Below are positions 1 through 7,073 of a stretch of DNA of 64,000 bases, piece by piece. The number at the start of each line of letters is the position of its first letter. The first letter of the stretch is position 1. Source of the DNA: an uncultured Oscillospiraceae bacterium (GTDB lineage Bacteria; Bacillota; Clostridia; Oscillospirales; Oscillospiraceae). The stretch covers positions 73,316 to 137,315 of the forward strand of contig CAJTSQ010000003.1 of assembly GCA_910578735.1 (NCBI GenBank). The letters run 5' to 3'. The notes beneath the pieces are model-generated. The model did not search any database. It was not told the origin of the DNA and was given only the letters and a program-made list of their open reading frames with translations. Both the position numbers and the translations under genes were made by a program.

Positions 1-512
1 CAGGTCCAGTCGTCGGTGGGATAGGCAACTCCGGCGGCGTCGAACATCTCCTTGTTGTACACCAGCATCCCGTTGTCTTTGTCCTTGGGGACGCCATAGA
101 GCCGCCCGTCAGAGCCGCTGGCGTTGCTGCAGGAGATCTCGGAAAAATGGTTCTTGTAGTAGTTGGGGTCTACATCATCGTAGAGGTCTGTGACATCGGC
201 CAGCATACCGAAATCGGCATAGTACAGAAGCTGATTGGTGTGCATCCAGAAGATGTCCGGCATGGTGTTGGATTCGGCGGCGGCTTCCAGCTTGGTCCAA
301 TACTCACCCCAGCTGGTCACCTGGACCTCAATTTCCACGTCAGGGTGCTGGGCAGTGTAGGCCGCACAGATGGCCTCCATGCCGGGACGCTGGTACACGT
401 CCCAAATTTGAAACACCAGATGGGTCTTGCCATCCCCGGCGCCGCAGCCGGAAAGGGATAACAGCAGGGTCAAAGCCAGAGCCGCTGTTATCATTCGATA
501 AAACTTTTTCAT
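1..512 (-). CDS. Sugar ABC transporter substrate-binding lipoprotein, N-terminal part (cut by window edge)
   Basis: Only the first 170 residues lie in the window; the rest runs off the left edge. The protein starts MKKFYRMITAALALTLL and has a lipobox LSGC at about residues 20-23, so it should be lipid-anchored outside the membrane. The following stretch (LVFQIWDVYQRPGMEAICAA, then VTSWGEYWTKLEAA) is typical of family 1 extracellular solute-binding proteins that capture sugars or oligosaccharides for an ABC importer. The ATG at 512 follows a GAGGGAG ribosome binding site. A promoter, an overlapping palindrome and a leader hairpin lie upstream. The sugar cannot be told from the sequence, and the permease genes would be outside the window. 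Confidence 0.85.
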   Translation of the reverse strand, partial: MKKFYRMITAALALTLLLSLSGCGAGDGKTHLVFQIWDVYQRPGMEAICAAYTAQHPDVEIEVQVTSWGEYWTKLEAAAESNTMPDIFWMHTNQLLYYADFGMLADVTDLYDDVDPNYYKNHFSEISCSNASGSDGRLYGVPKDKDNGMLVYNKEMFDAAGVAYPTDDWT

Positions 513-561
513 AACGCTACTCCCTCTGTCGCTGTTTTGTGATTAAACAATGGGGCTAGCC

Positions 562-593
562 GTGAAAAAGCAGCCCGGGCCTGCTTTTTTCAC
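562..593 (-). other. Leader hairpin of the binding-protein gene
   Basis: A 12-bp inverted repeat (GTGAAAAAGCAG against CTGCTTTTTTCAC, one extra T) around a GC-rich loop lies in the untranslated leader between the promoter and the ATG at 512. On the minus strand it is not followed by a T run, so it looks like an mRNA-stabilising or regulatory leader hairpin rather than a terminator. Confidence 0.5.
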
Positions 594-617
594 ATATAAC
601 CGCCTAAACTGGTTGAA

Positions 618-646
618 ATTATAATAAAAGGGCACCCATCTGTAAA
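618..646 (-). promoter_or_regulatory. Sigma-A promoter for the binding-protein gene
   Basis: On the minus strand the -35 is TTTACA (646-641) and the -10 is TATAAT (623-618), with a 17-bp spacer. Transcription would start near 611 and read into the lipoprotein gene. Confidence 0.75.
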
Positions 647-661
647 TTAGATGGTGTGCCC
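630..661. promoter_or_regulatory. Palindromic operator overlapping the -35
   Basis: GGGCACCCATCT and AGATGGTGTGCCC form an inverted repeat with a single unpaired base around a 7-nt centre. It covers the -35 and most of the spacer of the promoter at 618-646, so a dimeric regulator bound here would block polymerase. The regulator is not in the window. Confidence 0.55.
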
Positions 662-846
662 AAGATATTTAAGCATTTGGAAAAAGTTTTATTTTTGAAT
701 AAATGAGTGAGATTTTTATATACTGACTAAAAGTTTGTTAAATCGGCCAAAGGAATCAGCTCTTTTTTGGATAATATGACAAATTATCTTCTGCTGTGGT
801 TCCGTTCCGCTTTGGACCGCGGCTATTTGAATCGGAGGGAATTCAG

Positions 847-927
847 ATGAAAGGGAATGGAACTTTTAGAGGTGAATTTCAACTGATTGAGATAGGAAAG
901 CCGATAACAATAAAGAAAAGGTCCTGA
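847..927 (+). CDS. Possible 26-residue peptide (very uncertain)
   Basis: An ATG at 847 follows GGAGGGA with normal spacing and opens a 26-codon frame (MKGNGTFRGEFQ...) that stops inside the tsf terminator hairpin. No family is recognised and no convincing plus-strand promoter is visible. Apart from this frame, the 662-919 stretch shows nothing I can assign; it is AT-richer than its surroundings. Confidence 0.2.
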   Translation: MKGNGTFRGEFQLIEIGKPITIKKRS

Positions 928-950
928 GTAATGGTGAATTACTCAGGACC
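920..950 (-). terminator. Intrinsic terminator of rpsB-tsf
   Basis: A perfect 12-bp stem GGTCCTGAGTAA/TTACTCAGGACC with a 7-nt loop is followed on the minus strand by TTTTCTTTATT. It lies 60 bases beyond the tsf stop. Confidence 0.85.
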
Positions 951-1010
951 CCTTGTGAGTCAGGATATCAGGAATACTCTATCGGTATGAAGGGGACACG
1001 ACAGGGCCAC

Positions 1011-1931
1011 TTACTTAATCATGGAGGCGACCTCAGCGGCGAAGTCGTCCTCGGCCTTTTCAATGCCCTCACCGGTGGCAAAGCGGGTGAACGCCTTTAC
1101 GGTGATCTTGCCGCCCAGCTCCTTGGCTACGGCAGCCACATGTTTCTCCACGGAGATTTTGTTCTCCTTGACGAAGGCCTGCTGGAGCAGGCAGTTCTCC
1201 TCATAGTACTTGCCCAGCTTGCCCATAACAATGCCTTCCTTCACCTTGTCGGGCTTGGCGGCCATCTTGGGGTCGTTGGCCATAATGGCAAGCTGGATTT
1301 CTTTCTCCTTGTCCAGGGTCTCCTGGCTCACATCGGACTTATCCAGGTAGGTGGGGTTCATGGCGCAAATCTGCATGGCCACGTCTTTGCCCAGCTCGAT
1401 CACCTTGTCGGCGTCGATGCCCTCGACATCCAGGTTGACCAGCACGCCCACCTTGCCGTTCATGTGAACATAGGGCACGTTGACGCCCCCGCCGTAGCGG
1501 ACAAAGCGGCGGATCTGGATGTTCTCGCCGATGGCCAGCACCTTGTCGGCGGTGACGTCGGCGATGGTGCGGTCAGTGCCAGGGTACTTGCAGTTCTTCA
1601 GGGCCTCCACATCAGCGGGGTCCTCGGCGGCCACCACATTGGCCACGTCCTTCACAAAGCCCTGGAAGATCTCGTTCTTGGCCACAAAGTCGGTCTGGGA
1701 GTTGACCTCGATGAGAACGCCCACGCCGTTGTCGGCGGCGATGGCCAGGGACACGCCCTCGGCGGCTACCTTGCCTGCCTTCTTGGTCTGAGCAGCCAGG
1801 CCCTTTTCACGCAGCCACTCGATGGCCTTATCAAAGTCGCCGTCGGCCTCCACCAGGGCCTTCTTGCAGTCCATCATGCCAACGCCGGTCATCTCGCGCA
1901 GCTTCTGTACGTCTTTTGCAGTAATTGCCAT
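1011..1931 (-). CDS. tsf: Translation elongation factor Ts
   Basis: EF-Ts catalyses GDP/GTP exchange on EF-Tu in the cytoplasm. The 306-residue product begins MAITAKDVQKLREMTGVGMMDCKKAL, the conserved N-terminal UBA-like module, and contains the core stretch VNSQTDFVAKNE at about residue 76 that contacts EF-Tu. Length is normal for the family. The ATG at 1931 follows GGAGGTAATGTAATT. It is the second gene of an rpsB-tsf operon, separated from rpsB by a palindromic repeat, and ends at a clear terminator. Nothing odd is seen. Confidence 0.97.
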   Translation of the reverse strand: MAITAKDVQKLREMTGVGMMDCKKALVEADGDFDKAIEWLREKGLAAQTKKAGKVAAEGVSLAIAADNGVGVLIEVNSQTDFVAKNEIFQGFVKDVANVVAAEDPADVEALKNCKYPGTDRTIADVTADKVLAIGENIQIRRFVRYGGGVNVPYVHMNGKVGVLVNLDVEGIDADKVIELGKDVAMQICAMNPTYLDKSDVSQETLDKEKEIQLAIMANDPKMAAKPDKVKEGIVMGKLGKYYEENCLLQQAFVKENKISVEKHVAAVAKELGGKITVKAFTRFATGEGIEKAEDDFAAEVASMIK

Positions 1932-1966
1932 AATTACATTACCTCCAAATTGATTGAAATTGCAAC

Positions 1967-2029
1967 GTAGGGGCCGCCGCCCTCGGCGGCCCGTTTACTG
2001 TGCGGGGCGGCGAGGGCGCCGCCCCCTAC
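1967..2029. repeat. Palindromic intergenic repeat, copy 1
   Basis: A 63-bp element bounded by GTAGGGGC and GCCCCCTAC with GC-rich inverted arms (GCCGCCCTCGGCGGC) lies between rpsB and tsf. A related element with the same ends and CCTCGGCG core lies at 3944-4023. It resembles a REP/MITE-like dispersed repeat; no coding capacity. Confidence 0.6.
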
Positions 2030-2046
2030 AAAAATTTATTGTGAAA

Positions 2047-2781
2047 TTACTCTGCAGCGGCGGGAGTGGACTCGGCCTCCGCGGCGGGGGCGGCATCCTG
2101 GCCCTGTTTGCCCTCCTGGATGGCGTTGGCCATGACGGAGGAGATCAGCTTGATGGCGCGGATGGCATCGTCGTTGCCGGGAATCACATAGTCGATCTCG
2201 TCGGGGTCGCAGTTGGTGTCTACGATGGCCACGATGGGGATGTGGAGCTTGCGGGCCTCGTTGATGGCGTTGCGCTCCTTGCGGGGGTCCACCACGAACA
2301 GAGCGCCGGGGAGCTTGCGCATCTCGGTGACGCCGCCCAGGTATTTCTCCAGCTTGGCGATCTCACCCATGTGCTTGATGACTTCCTTCTTGGGCAGCAT
2401 GTCGAAGATGCCGTCCTCCTGCATCTTCTTCAGCTGGGTCAGGCGGTCCACACGGCCCCGCATGGTCTTGAAGTTGGTGAGCATACCGCCCAGCCACCGG
2501 GCGTTCACCCAGTACATGCCAACCCGGCTGGCCTCCTCCTTGATGGCCTCCTGAGCCTGCTTCTTGGTGCCCACGAAGAGCAGGGTCTCGCCCTTCTCGC
2601 CCAGGGAACGGACGAAGTTGTAGGCCTCCTCCAGCTTCTTCACGGTCTTCTGGAGATCAATGATATAGATCCCGTTGCGCTCCGTGTAGATGTAGGTGGC
2701 CATCTTGGGGTTCCACCGGCGGGTCTGGTGACCGAAGTGTACGCCGGCCTCCAGCAGCTGCTTCATAGATACGACTGCCAT
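2047..2781 (-). CDS. rpsB: 30S ribosomal protein S2
   Basis: S2 binds the head-body junction of the 30S subunit together with S1. The 244-residue product has the family signature MKQLLEAGVHFGHQTRRWNP at residues 6-25 and FVGTKKQAQ further on. The frame is open a further 33 codons upstream, but the start is placed at 2781 because MAVVSMKQL is the conserved N-terminus and AGGAGG lies just before it. The C-terminus ends in an Ala/Glu-rich tail. First gene of the rpsB-tsf operon. Confidence 0.97.
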   Translation of the reverse strand: MAVVSMKQLLEAGVHFGHQTRRWNPKMATYIYTERNGIYIIDLQKTVKKLEEAYNFVRSLGEKGETLLFVGTKKQAQEAIKEEASRVGMYWVNARWLGGMLTNFKTMRGRVDRLTQLKKMQEDGIFDMLPKKEVIKHMGEIAKLEKYLGGVTEMRKLPGALFVVDPRKERNAINEARKLHIPIVAIVDTNCDPDEIDYVIPGNDDAIRAIKLISSVMANAIQEGKQGQDAAPAAEAESTPAAAE

Positions 2782-2895
2782 AGTTTTTTCCTCCTGTTTT
2801 TCAGTTATTCTTCTGGGGGCATCATATCCTCCGCCAACCCGGAAATTTCCGGGCACCGGGCGGACGATCCGCACTCCCACGCATAATGCCTTGGT

Positions 2896-2924
2896 AGTAT
2901 ACCACAGTTTTTTCCGGAAATCAA
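2896..2924 (-). promoter_or_regulatory. Promoter of rpsB-tsf
   Basis: Minus-strand TTGATT (2924-2919), 17-bp spacer, TATACT (2901-2896). The leader from about 2889 to 2782 is some 105 nt and contains GC-rich complementary segments (GGAAATTTCC, CGGGCGGACGATCCG), long enough for a ribosomal-protein autoregulatory leader, though I cannot match it to a known S2 leader. Confidence 0.75.
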
Positions 2925-2938
2925 TGCCTTTTTTGCTG

Positions 2939-2962
2939 AAAAACGCGGCCGGTCAGGCCGCG
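2939..2962 (-). terminator. Intrinsic terminator after the GTPase gene at 2970
   Basis: CGCGGCC-ggtca-GGCCGCG at 2944-2962, followed on the minus strand by TTTTTC. Confidence 0.75.
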
Positions 2963-2969
2963 CTTTTGC

Positions 2970-3917
2970 TTATCGGAAATAGACCAGCGGATCCTCCGGG
3001 GCCTGGGCCTTTTCCACGCTCCGGGCGTAGAGGACAACCCCCTCGTCCTCATAGACGTCGGCATGTTCCCATTGAATCTCCGCGGTGACTGTGATCCACT
3101 CCCCCTTGCGCAGGGAGCGGGCCTTGTCGTATTTGCACAAAAAGCCAAAAAAGCGGATGTCCTCCGCACAGCAGGTCATGGCGTTGCGGCCGGGGACAAA
3201 GGTCCCCCGGGGCAGGCGCATCCCCGTCATGGCCTGGGCCTTGTAGGTGATGGTTTTGCCCACGTAGCGGTCGGGGTGTTCCTGGATATCCAGATACCAG
3301 ATGCCGTAGTCGGCGTCCTCCAGGGTGATATGGGACTGCTCCAGAGAGTAGGGGAGGATGTCCTCCACCTCCAGTTCTTCCCCTCTGTCGTCCTCAAAGA
3401 CGATCTCACACATCCGGTTCACCGCCCGTACCGACCGCTTCCAGCCGGACAGGGGCATGTCCTGCGTGCAGCGGTTGAAGAGCACCATATCCGCATTGGA
3501 CACCATGTCGATGAACATGGACTGCATGTTTTTCAGGTACATCTCAAAGGTGGAACCGTCCACCACGTGGATGGCCTGGTACAACCCCCAGGTTTTGGGC
3601 AGCTTCAAATCCGCCAGCAGCTGCCCGGGCCACATGCCGTTGTACTCCATGAGTACCCGCTCAGGCTGGTACCGACGGTCGACCTCCTTGAGGAACTCCG
3701 TGTTCAGCCCCTCCTGGTCCTCAATGGGGATTAGGCGGCAGTTGCGGTGGGAGAGAAATTGGGGATCGTACTCCTCCTCACCGTCCTCACACAGGAGGAG
3801 TACCGTCCGCTGGCCGTCGTTGAAGTAGTCCATGTTCAGCGTGTCCGACAGCAGGGTGGTCTTGCCGGCATCCAGAAAGCCGGTGATGAGATAGAGAGGG
3901 ATTCTTGAATCAGGCAT
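2970..3917 (-). CDS. CobW-type GTPase fused to a TIGR03943/DUF1980-like C-terminal domain
   Basis: The 315-residue protein opens with a P-loop (GFLDAGKT, residues 13-20) of the COG0523/CobW GTPase family, which handles metal delivery. Unlike typical COG0523 proteins, and unlike its neighbour at 4033, it lacks the CxCC metal motif. The C-terminal third (DYGIWYLDIQEHPDRYVGKT ... CCAEDIRFFGFLCKY ... GEWITVTAEI) looks like the soluble domain of TIGR03943/YcgQ-type membrane proteins that often sit beside CobW genes. The fusion suggests a partner protein of a metal-trafficking complex. The neighbour upstream is a second COG0523 GTPase. The ATG at 3917 was chosen because the P-loop follows at once. 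Domain names are by eye. Confidence 0.75.
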   Translation of the reverse strand: MPDSRIPLYLITGFLDAGKTTLLSDTLNMDYFNDGQRTVLLLCEDGEEEYDPQFLSHRNCRLIPIEDQEGLNTEFLKEVDRRYQPERVLMEYNGMWPGQLLADLKLPKTWGLYQAIHVVDGSTFEMYLKNMQSMFIDMVSNADMVLFNRCTQDMPLSGWKRSVRAVNRMCEIVFEDDRGEELEVEDILPYSLEQSHITLEDADYGIWYLDIQEHPDRYVGKTITYKAQAMTGMRLPRGTFVPGRNAMTCCAEDIRFFGFLCKYDKARSLRKGEWITVTAEIQWEHADVYEDEGVVLYARSVEKAQAPEDPLVYFR

Positions 3918-3943
3918 GTTGTTTCACCTCGTGGGGATATTTT

Positions 3944-4023
3944 GTAGGGGGTGCTGTCCTCGGCGCCCCGTTCAGAACAGTATGAGGCCTGAAAAACGCG
4001 GGCCGCCGAGGGCGGCGGCCCCT
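3944..4023. repeat. Palindromic intergenic repeat, copy 2
   Basis: Begins GTAGGGGGTGCTGTCCTCGGCG and ends GCCGAGGGCGGCGGCCCCTG, the same terminal pattern as 1967-2029 but with a different centre. It fills the gap between the two COG0523 GTPase genes. Confidence 0.6.
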
Positions 4024-4032
4024 GAAAATCAT

Positions 4033-5118
4033 TTACGCCAGCAAAAACAGCTTTTCCAGCTCCTTTTCCTTCAGCTCGGAGCCGATGACGCACAGCCGGC
4101 CGGTGTAGTCGGCGGAGCCCTCCCGAATCTCGAACTCCTCGGGGGTCAGGTCGAAGTGAAGCCAGGTCTGGCCGTCCTCGCAGGGGACCATTCCCTTGGC
4201 CCGGAGGATGATGCCATAGTCCTCGGTCATGGCCAAGGCGGACAGGGCCTCCTGGAGTTCCTCCCGGCTGTACTTCCGGGGGGTCTCCTGGCCCCAGGCG
4301 GTGAATACCTCATCAGCGTCGTGGTGGTGGTGATGATCGTGACAGCCGCAGCCGCAGTCCGGGCCGTGGTCGTGATGATGATGGTCATGCTCGTGGCCGT
4401 GGTCATGCTCGTGGTCGTGGTCATGCTCGTGGTCGTGGTCATGGTCATGCTCGTGATGATGGTGGTGATGCTCGTGGTCCTGGTGTCCGATCTCCTCCAT
4501 CAGGGCCTCGGCCAGGTTGTGGCCCCCCTCCATGGCGGCGAGAATCTGGGCGCCGGTGAGCTGGTCCCAGGGGGTGGTGAGGATGGCGGCCTTGGGGTTC
4601 TTCTCCCGAAGCAGGGCCACGGCAGTATCCAGCTTGTGCTGGTCGATTTTCTGGGTGCGGGACAGGATGATGGCACAGGCGTGTTCCACCTGGTTGTTGA
4701 AGAACTCGCCGAAGTTCTTCATATACACCTTGGCCTTGCCCGCGTCCACCACGGTGACGAAGCTGTTCAGATGCAGGTCGGGGGACTCCGCCTGGACCCG
4801 CTCCACGGCGGCCACCACGTCGGACAGCTTGCCCACCCCGGAGGGCTCGATGACAATGCGGGCGGGGGCATAGTCGTCCAGCACCTGCTTCAGGGCTGTG
4901 CCGAAGTCGCCCACCAGGGAGCAGCAGATGCAGCCGGAGTTCATCTCGGTGATCTCCACCCCGGCATCCTTGAGAAAGCCGCCGTCGATGCCGATCTCGC
5001 CGAACTCGTTCTCAATGAGGACGATCTTCTCTCCTTTAAAGGGCTCGTCCAGCAGCTTCTTGATGAGGGTGGTCTTGCCCGCCCCTAAAAATCCGGAGAT
5101 AATATCAATTTTGGTCAT
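4033..5118 (-). CDS. COG0523 metallochaperone GTPase with His-rich metal loop
   Basis: 361 residues. Walker A GFLGAGKT is at 9-16 and the family metal motif GCICC at 62-66. A very His/Asp-rich segment spans about 212-266 (runs of HDHDHEHDHDH, with CGCGC at 255-259), followed by a CobW C-terminal domain. Such proteins (CobW/ZNG1/YeiR type) bind Zn, Co or Ni and use GTP hydrolysis to insert metal into client enzymes in the cytoplasm. The His/Cys loop suggests metal storage or sensing. It lies 23 bases downstream of the S41 protease gene and upstream of a second COG0523 gene. No Zur box was recognised, so the metal is unknown. Confidence 0.88.
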   Translation of the reverse strand: MTKIDIISGFLGAGKTTLIKKLLDEPFKGEKIVLIENEFGEIGIDGGFLKDAGVEITEMNSGCICCSLVGDFGTALKQVLDDYAPARIVIEPSGVGKLSDVVAAVERVQAESPDLHLNSFVTVVDAGKAKVYMKNFGEFFNNQVEHACAIILSRTQKIDQHKLDTAVALLREKNPKAAILTTPWDQLTGAQILAAMEGGHNLAEALMEEIGHQDHEHHHHHHEHDHDHDHEHDHDHEHDHGHEHDHHHHDHGPDCGCGCHDHHHHHDADEVFTAWGQETPRKYSREELQEALSALAMTEDYGIILRAKGMVPCEDGQTWLHFDLTPEEFEIREGSADYTGRLCVIGSELKEKELEKLFLLA

Positions 5119-5141
5119 GTTTGTCAGGTCCTTTCTTCAAA

Positions 5142-7007
5142 TCAGTTCCAGATCAGGCTAATGCTCTCCATCAGCCGGCAGAGCATGGCGGCGGCCACCT
5201 CCCGGGTGCCGGCGTCGGTGGGGGCGGGGCCCTCCACCAGGGCCTCCAGGGCGTCCAGGTTCCGGGCGGGGATCTGGGCCCACTGGACGTAGTCCCCAAA
5301 CTTGGCCTGCTCCTCCTGGGTCAGCTCCTCCTGGTTCAGATAGTAGCCGTCCATGCTGGCCCAGACCGCCACCCGGGACAGAATGGCCACCATCTCCTGG
5401 TAGCTGATGATGTCGCCAGGGCCGAAACGTCCATCGCCATAGCCGGAGACAAAGCCCATATCCGCCATGCCGGTAACCGCCCCGGCGTACCAGGCGCCGT
5501 CTCGCACGTCGGAGAACTTGCTGTTCTTGCCGTCAGGCAGGTCCAGCGCGGAGGCCACCATGGTGCAGAACTGAGCGCGGGTGACCGGATCGGCGGGGTG
5601 GAACCCGCCGTCCTCATAGCCGCTGAGGATGCGGTAGGTGGTCAGGGTGTCGATCTCCCGCTGATAGGGGGTGCCGTCCGTGTCTGAGAGGGTGCGGGGG
5701 ATGAAGTCCAGCCCCAGTGTCTTGGCCAGGGAGGAGAGGACCACCGGGTCACACCTGTTCCAGCTCTGTCCGGTGCTGTACCGCACCTGGGCGGAGGGGG
5801 GCAGGGCCTCCAGCAGCTCGGTGAGGGCGGAGCGGTTCTCCTCCTTCAGGGCCTCGGCCAGGCTGATATAGAAGGTCTGTCCCGCAAGGTCGATCTTCAG
5901 GTGATTTTCCGGGTGGGGAGAGGGGGCGCAGGACAGCAGCAGGGCGGCCGACTCGGTGTTCTCCGGAGAGATGAGCAGGGTGGGCAGAACGCCGGTGATG
6001 TGGTTGGTGGCCCCGTCAGGGGAGAAGAACCGGTAGGCGGTAATCTTCATGGCCTCGCCGTCCACCATGTAGGTACAGTTGCGCTCGTCCAGCACCACCT
6101 GGGCTGTGCCCTTGCCGAAGCTGCGCTGGCCCAGGGCGATGCCGGACCGGTAGGCCCGGACGTCGCCGGAAAACAGCTCTGAGCCGCTGGCCGAGTGCTC
6201 GCTGGTGAGGACGATCACCGGCTTGTCCGTCATTTTCGTGTAGCGGGGCAGGAGGTCACGGTAGTGGGTCCCGTCGCCGTCCCGGAAGTAGAGCATGGTG
6301 CCCCGGCCGATGAACAGGCTGGCGGCATCAGCGGTGGCCCCGCTGTCTCCGCCGGGGTTGGAGCGCAGGTCCACGATCCAGACGGAGGTCTTGTCCTCCA
6401 GGGACTCAATGGCCTCCGCCATGGTAGCGGCGGTGGAGGAGCCGAAGCTGATGCACTCGATGTAGCCGGCCCCATTTTTCAGTTCGTAGGTGACAATGGG
6501 GATGTCCACCGTCCGGCGGACCAGCTTAAACTCCAGAAGCTGGCCATCCCGCTTCACGGTGAGGGTGAGGGAGGTGCCCTCCTCCCCTACGATGGGGATC
6601 CGGGGGTCCACCTCGGCGGTGAGGTCCACGCCGTCCACCGCCACCAGGATGTCGCCGGGCCGGATGCCGGCCTCAATGGCGGGGGACTGGGGCAGGACGG
6701 ACATAATGCGGTAGCCGCCGTCAAAGGCGGTCTCCACCGTGGCGCCGATCCCGGTCACCGACCGGCCGTTGACCGACTGGTTGAAGGCATCATACTGCTC
6801 AGCGGTCATATAAAAGGTGTAGGGGTCTCCCAAAGCCTTCAGAATCTCGTCCAGGGAGTCCATGGCCAGAACGTCCTCCGGCACGCCCTCCACATAGAGG
6901 TCAGACAGCAGTTCCTTGGCCTGGTCCAGCTCCAGGGCGGAGGCGGGGACCAGCAGCAGCGACAGGGACAGGCATAGGGCCAGCAGGGAAGAAAGCAATT
7001 TTTTCAT
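5142..7007 (-). CDS. Secreted C-terminal processing protease (S41) with PDZ and SLH domains
   Basis: 621 residues. A signal peptide covers about 1-25 (PASA-LE). A PDZ domain (about 85-165) is followed by the S41 core with SASGSE (Ser274) and FGKG (Lys299); the 25-residue spacing matches the Ser-Lys dyad of Tsp/CtpA proteases. The C-terminal part has SLH-like repeats (SGYEDGGFHPADPVTRAQF and SGYGDGRFGPGDIISYQEM) that anchor proteins to the cell wall. It therefore probably trims or degrades envelope proteins at the surface. AGGAG precedes the ATG at 7007. It lies between purA and a metallochaperone GTPase and may be co-transcribed with both. Confidence 0.88.
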   Translation of the reverse strand: MKKLLSSLLALCLSLSLLLVPASALELDQAKELLSDLYVEGVPEDVLAMDSLDEILKALGDPYTFYMTAEQYDAFNQSVNGRSVTGIGATVETAFDGGYRIMSVLPQSPAIEAGIRPGDILVAVDGVDLTAEVDPRIPIVGEEGTSLTLTVKRDGQLLEFKLVRRTVDIPIVTYELKNGAGYIECISFGSSTAATMAEAIESLEDKTSVWIVDLRSNPGGDSGATADAASLFIGRGTMLYFRDGDGTHYRDLLPRYTKMTDKPVIVLTSEHSASGSELFSGDVRAYRSGIALGQRSFGKGTAQVVLDERNCTYMVDGEAMKITAYRFFSPDGATNHITGVLPTLLISPENTESAALLLSCAPSPHPENHLKIDLAGQTFYISLAEALKEENRSALTELLEALPPSAQVRYSTGQSWNRCDPVVLSSLAKTLGLDFIPRTLSDTDGTPYQREIDTLTTYRILSGYEDGGFHPADPVTRAQFCTMVASALDLPDGKNSKFSDVRDGAWYAGAVTGMADMGFVSGYGDGRFGPGDIISYQEMVAILSRVAVWASMDGYYLNQEELTQEEQAKFGDYVQWAQIPARNLDALEALVEGPAPTDAGTREVAAAMLCRLMESISLIWN

Positions 7008-7073
7008 GGTGTTCTCCTTTGGTTACTTGGTTCATGTGGGACCTGGCCAGGTGGCCGGGCCAAGCAGGGGGGC

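Noticed and set aside
630..661. Reading this inverted repeat as a minus-strand terminator because TTTTATTATAA follows
   Set aside because: The T-rich tail contains the -10 of a consensus promoter whose -35 lies inside the repeat, and no gene ends upstream; an operator explains it better.
2782..2880. A 33-residue N-terminal extension of S2
   Set aside because: No ribosome binding site upstream and not conserved; AGGAGG sits before the MAVVSMKQL start.
4321..4480. Tandem nucleotide repeat as a non-coding element
   Set aside because: The repeat is in frame and encodes the His/Asp metal loop of the GTPase.
3916..5088. A plus-strand frame with long Val/Met/Leu runs that looks like a membrane protein
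   Set aside because: The runs are the reverse complement of the His/Asp repeat of the COG0523 GTPase; no start signal.
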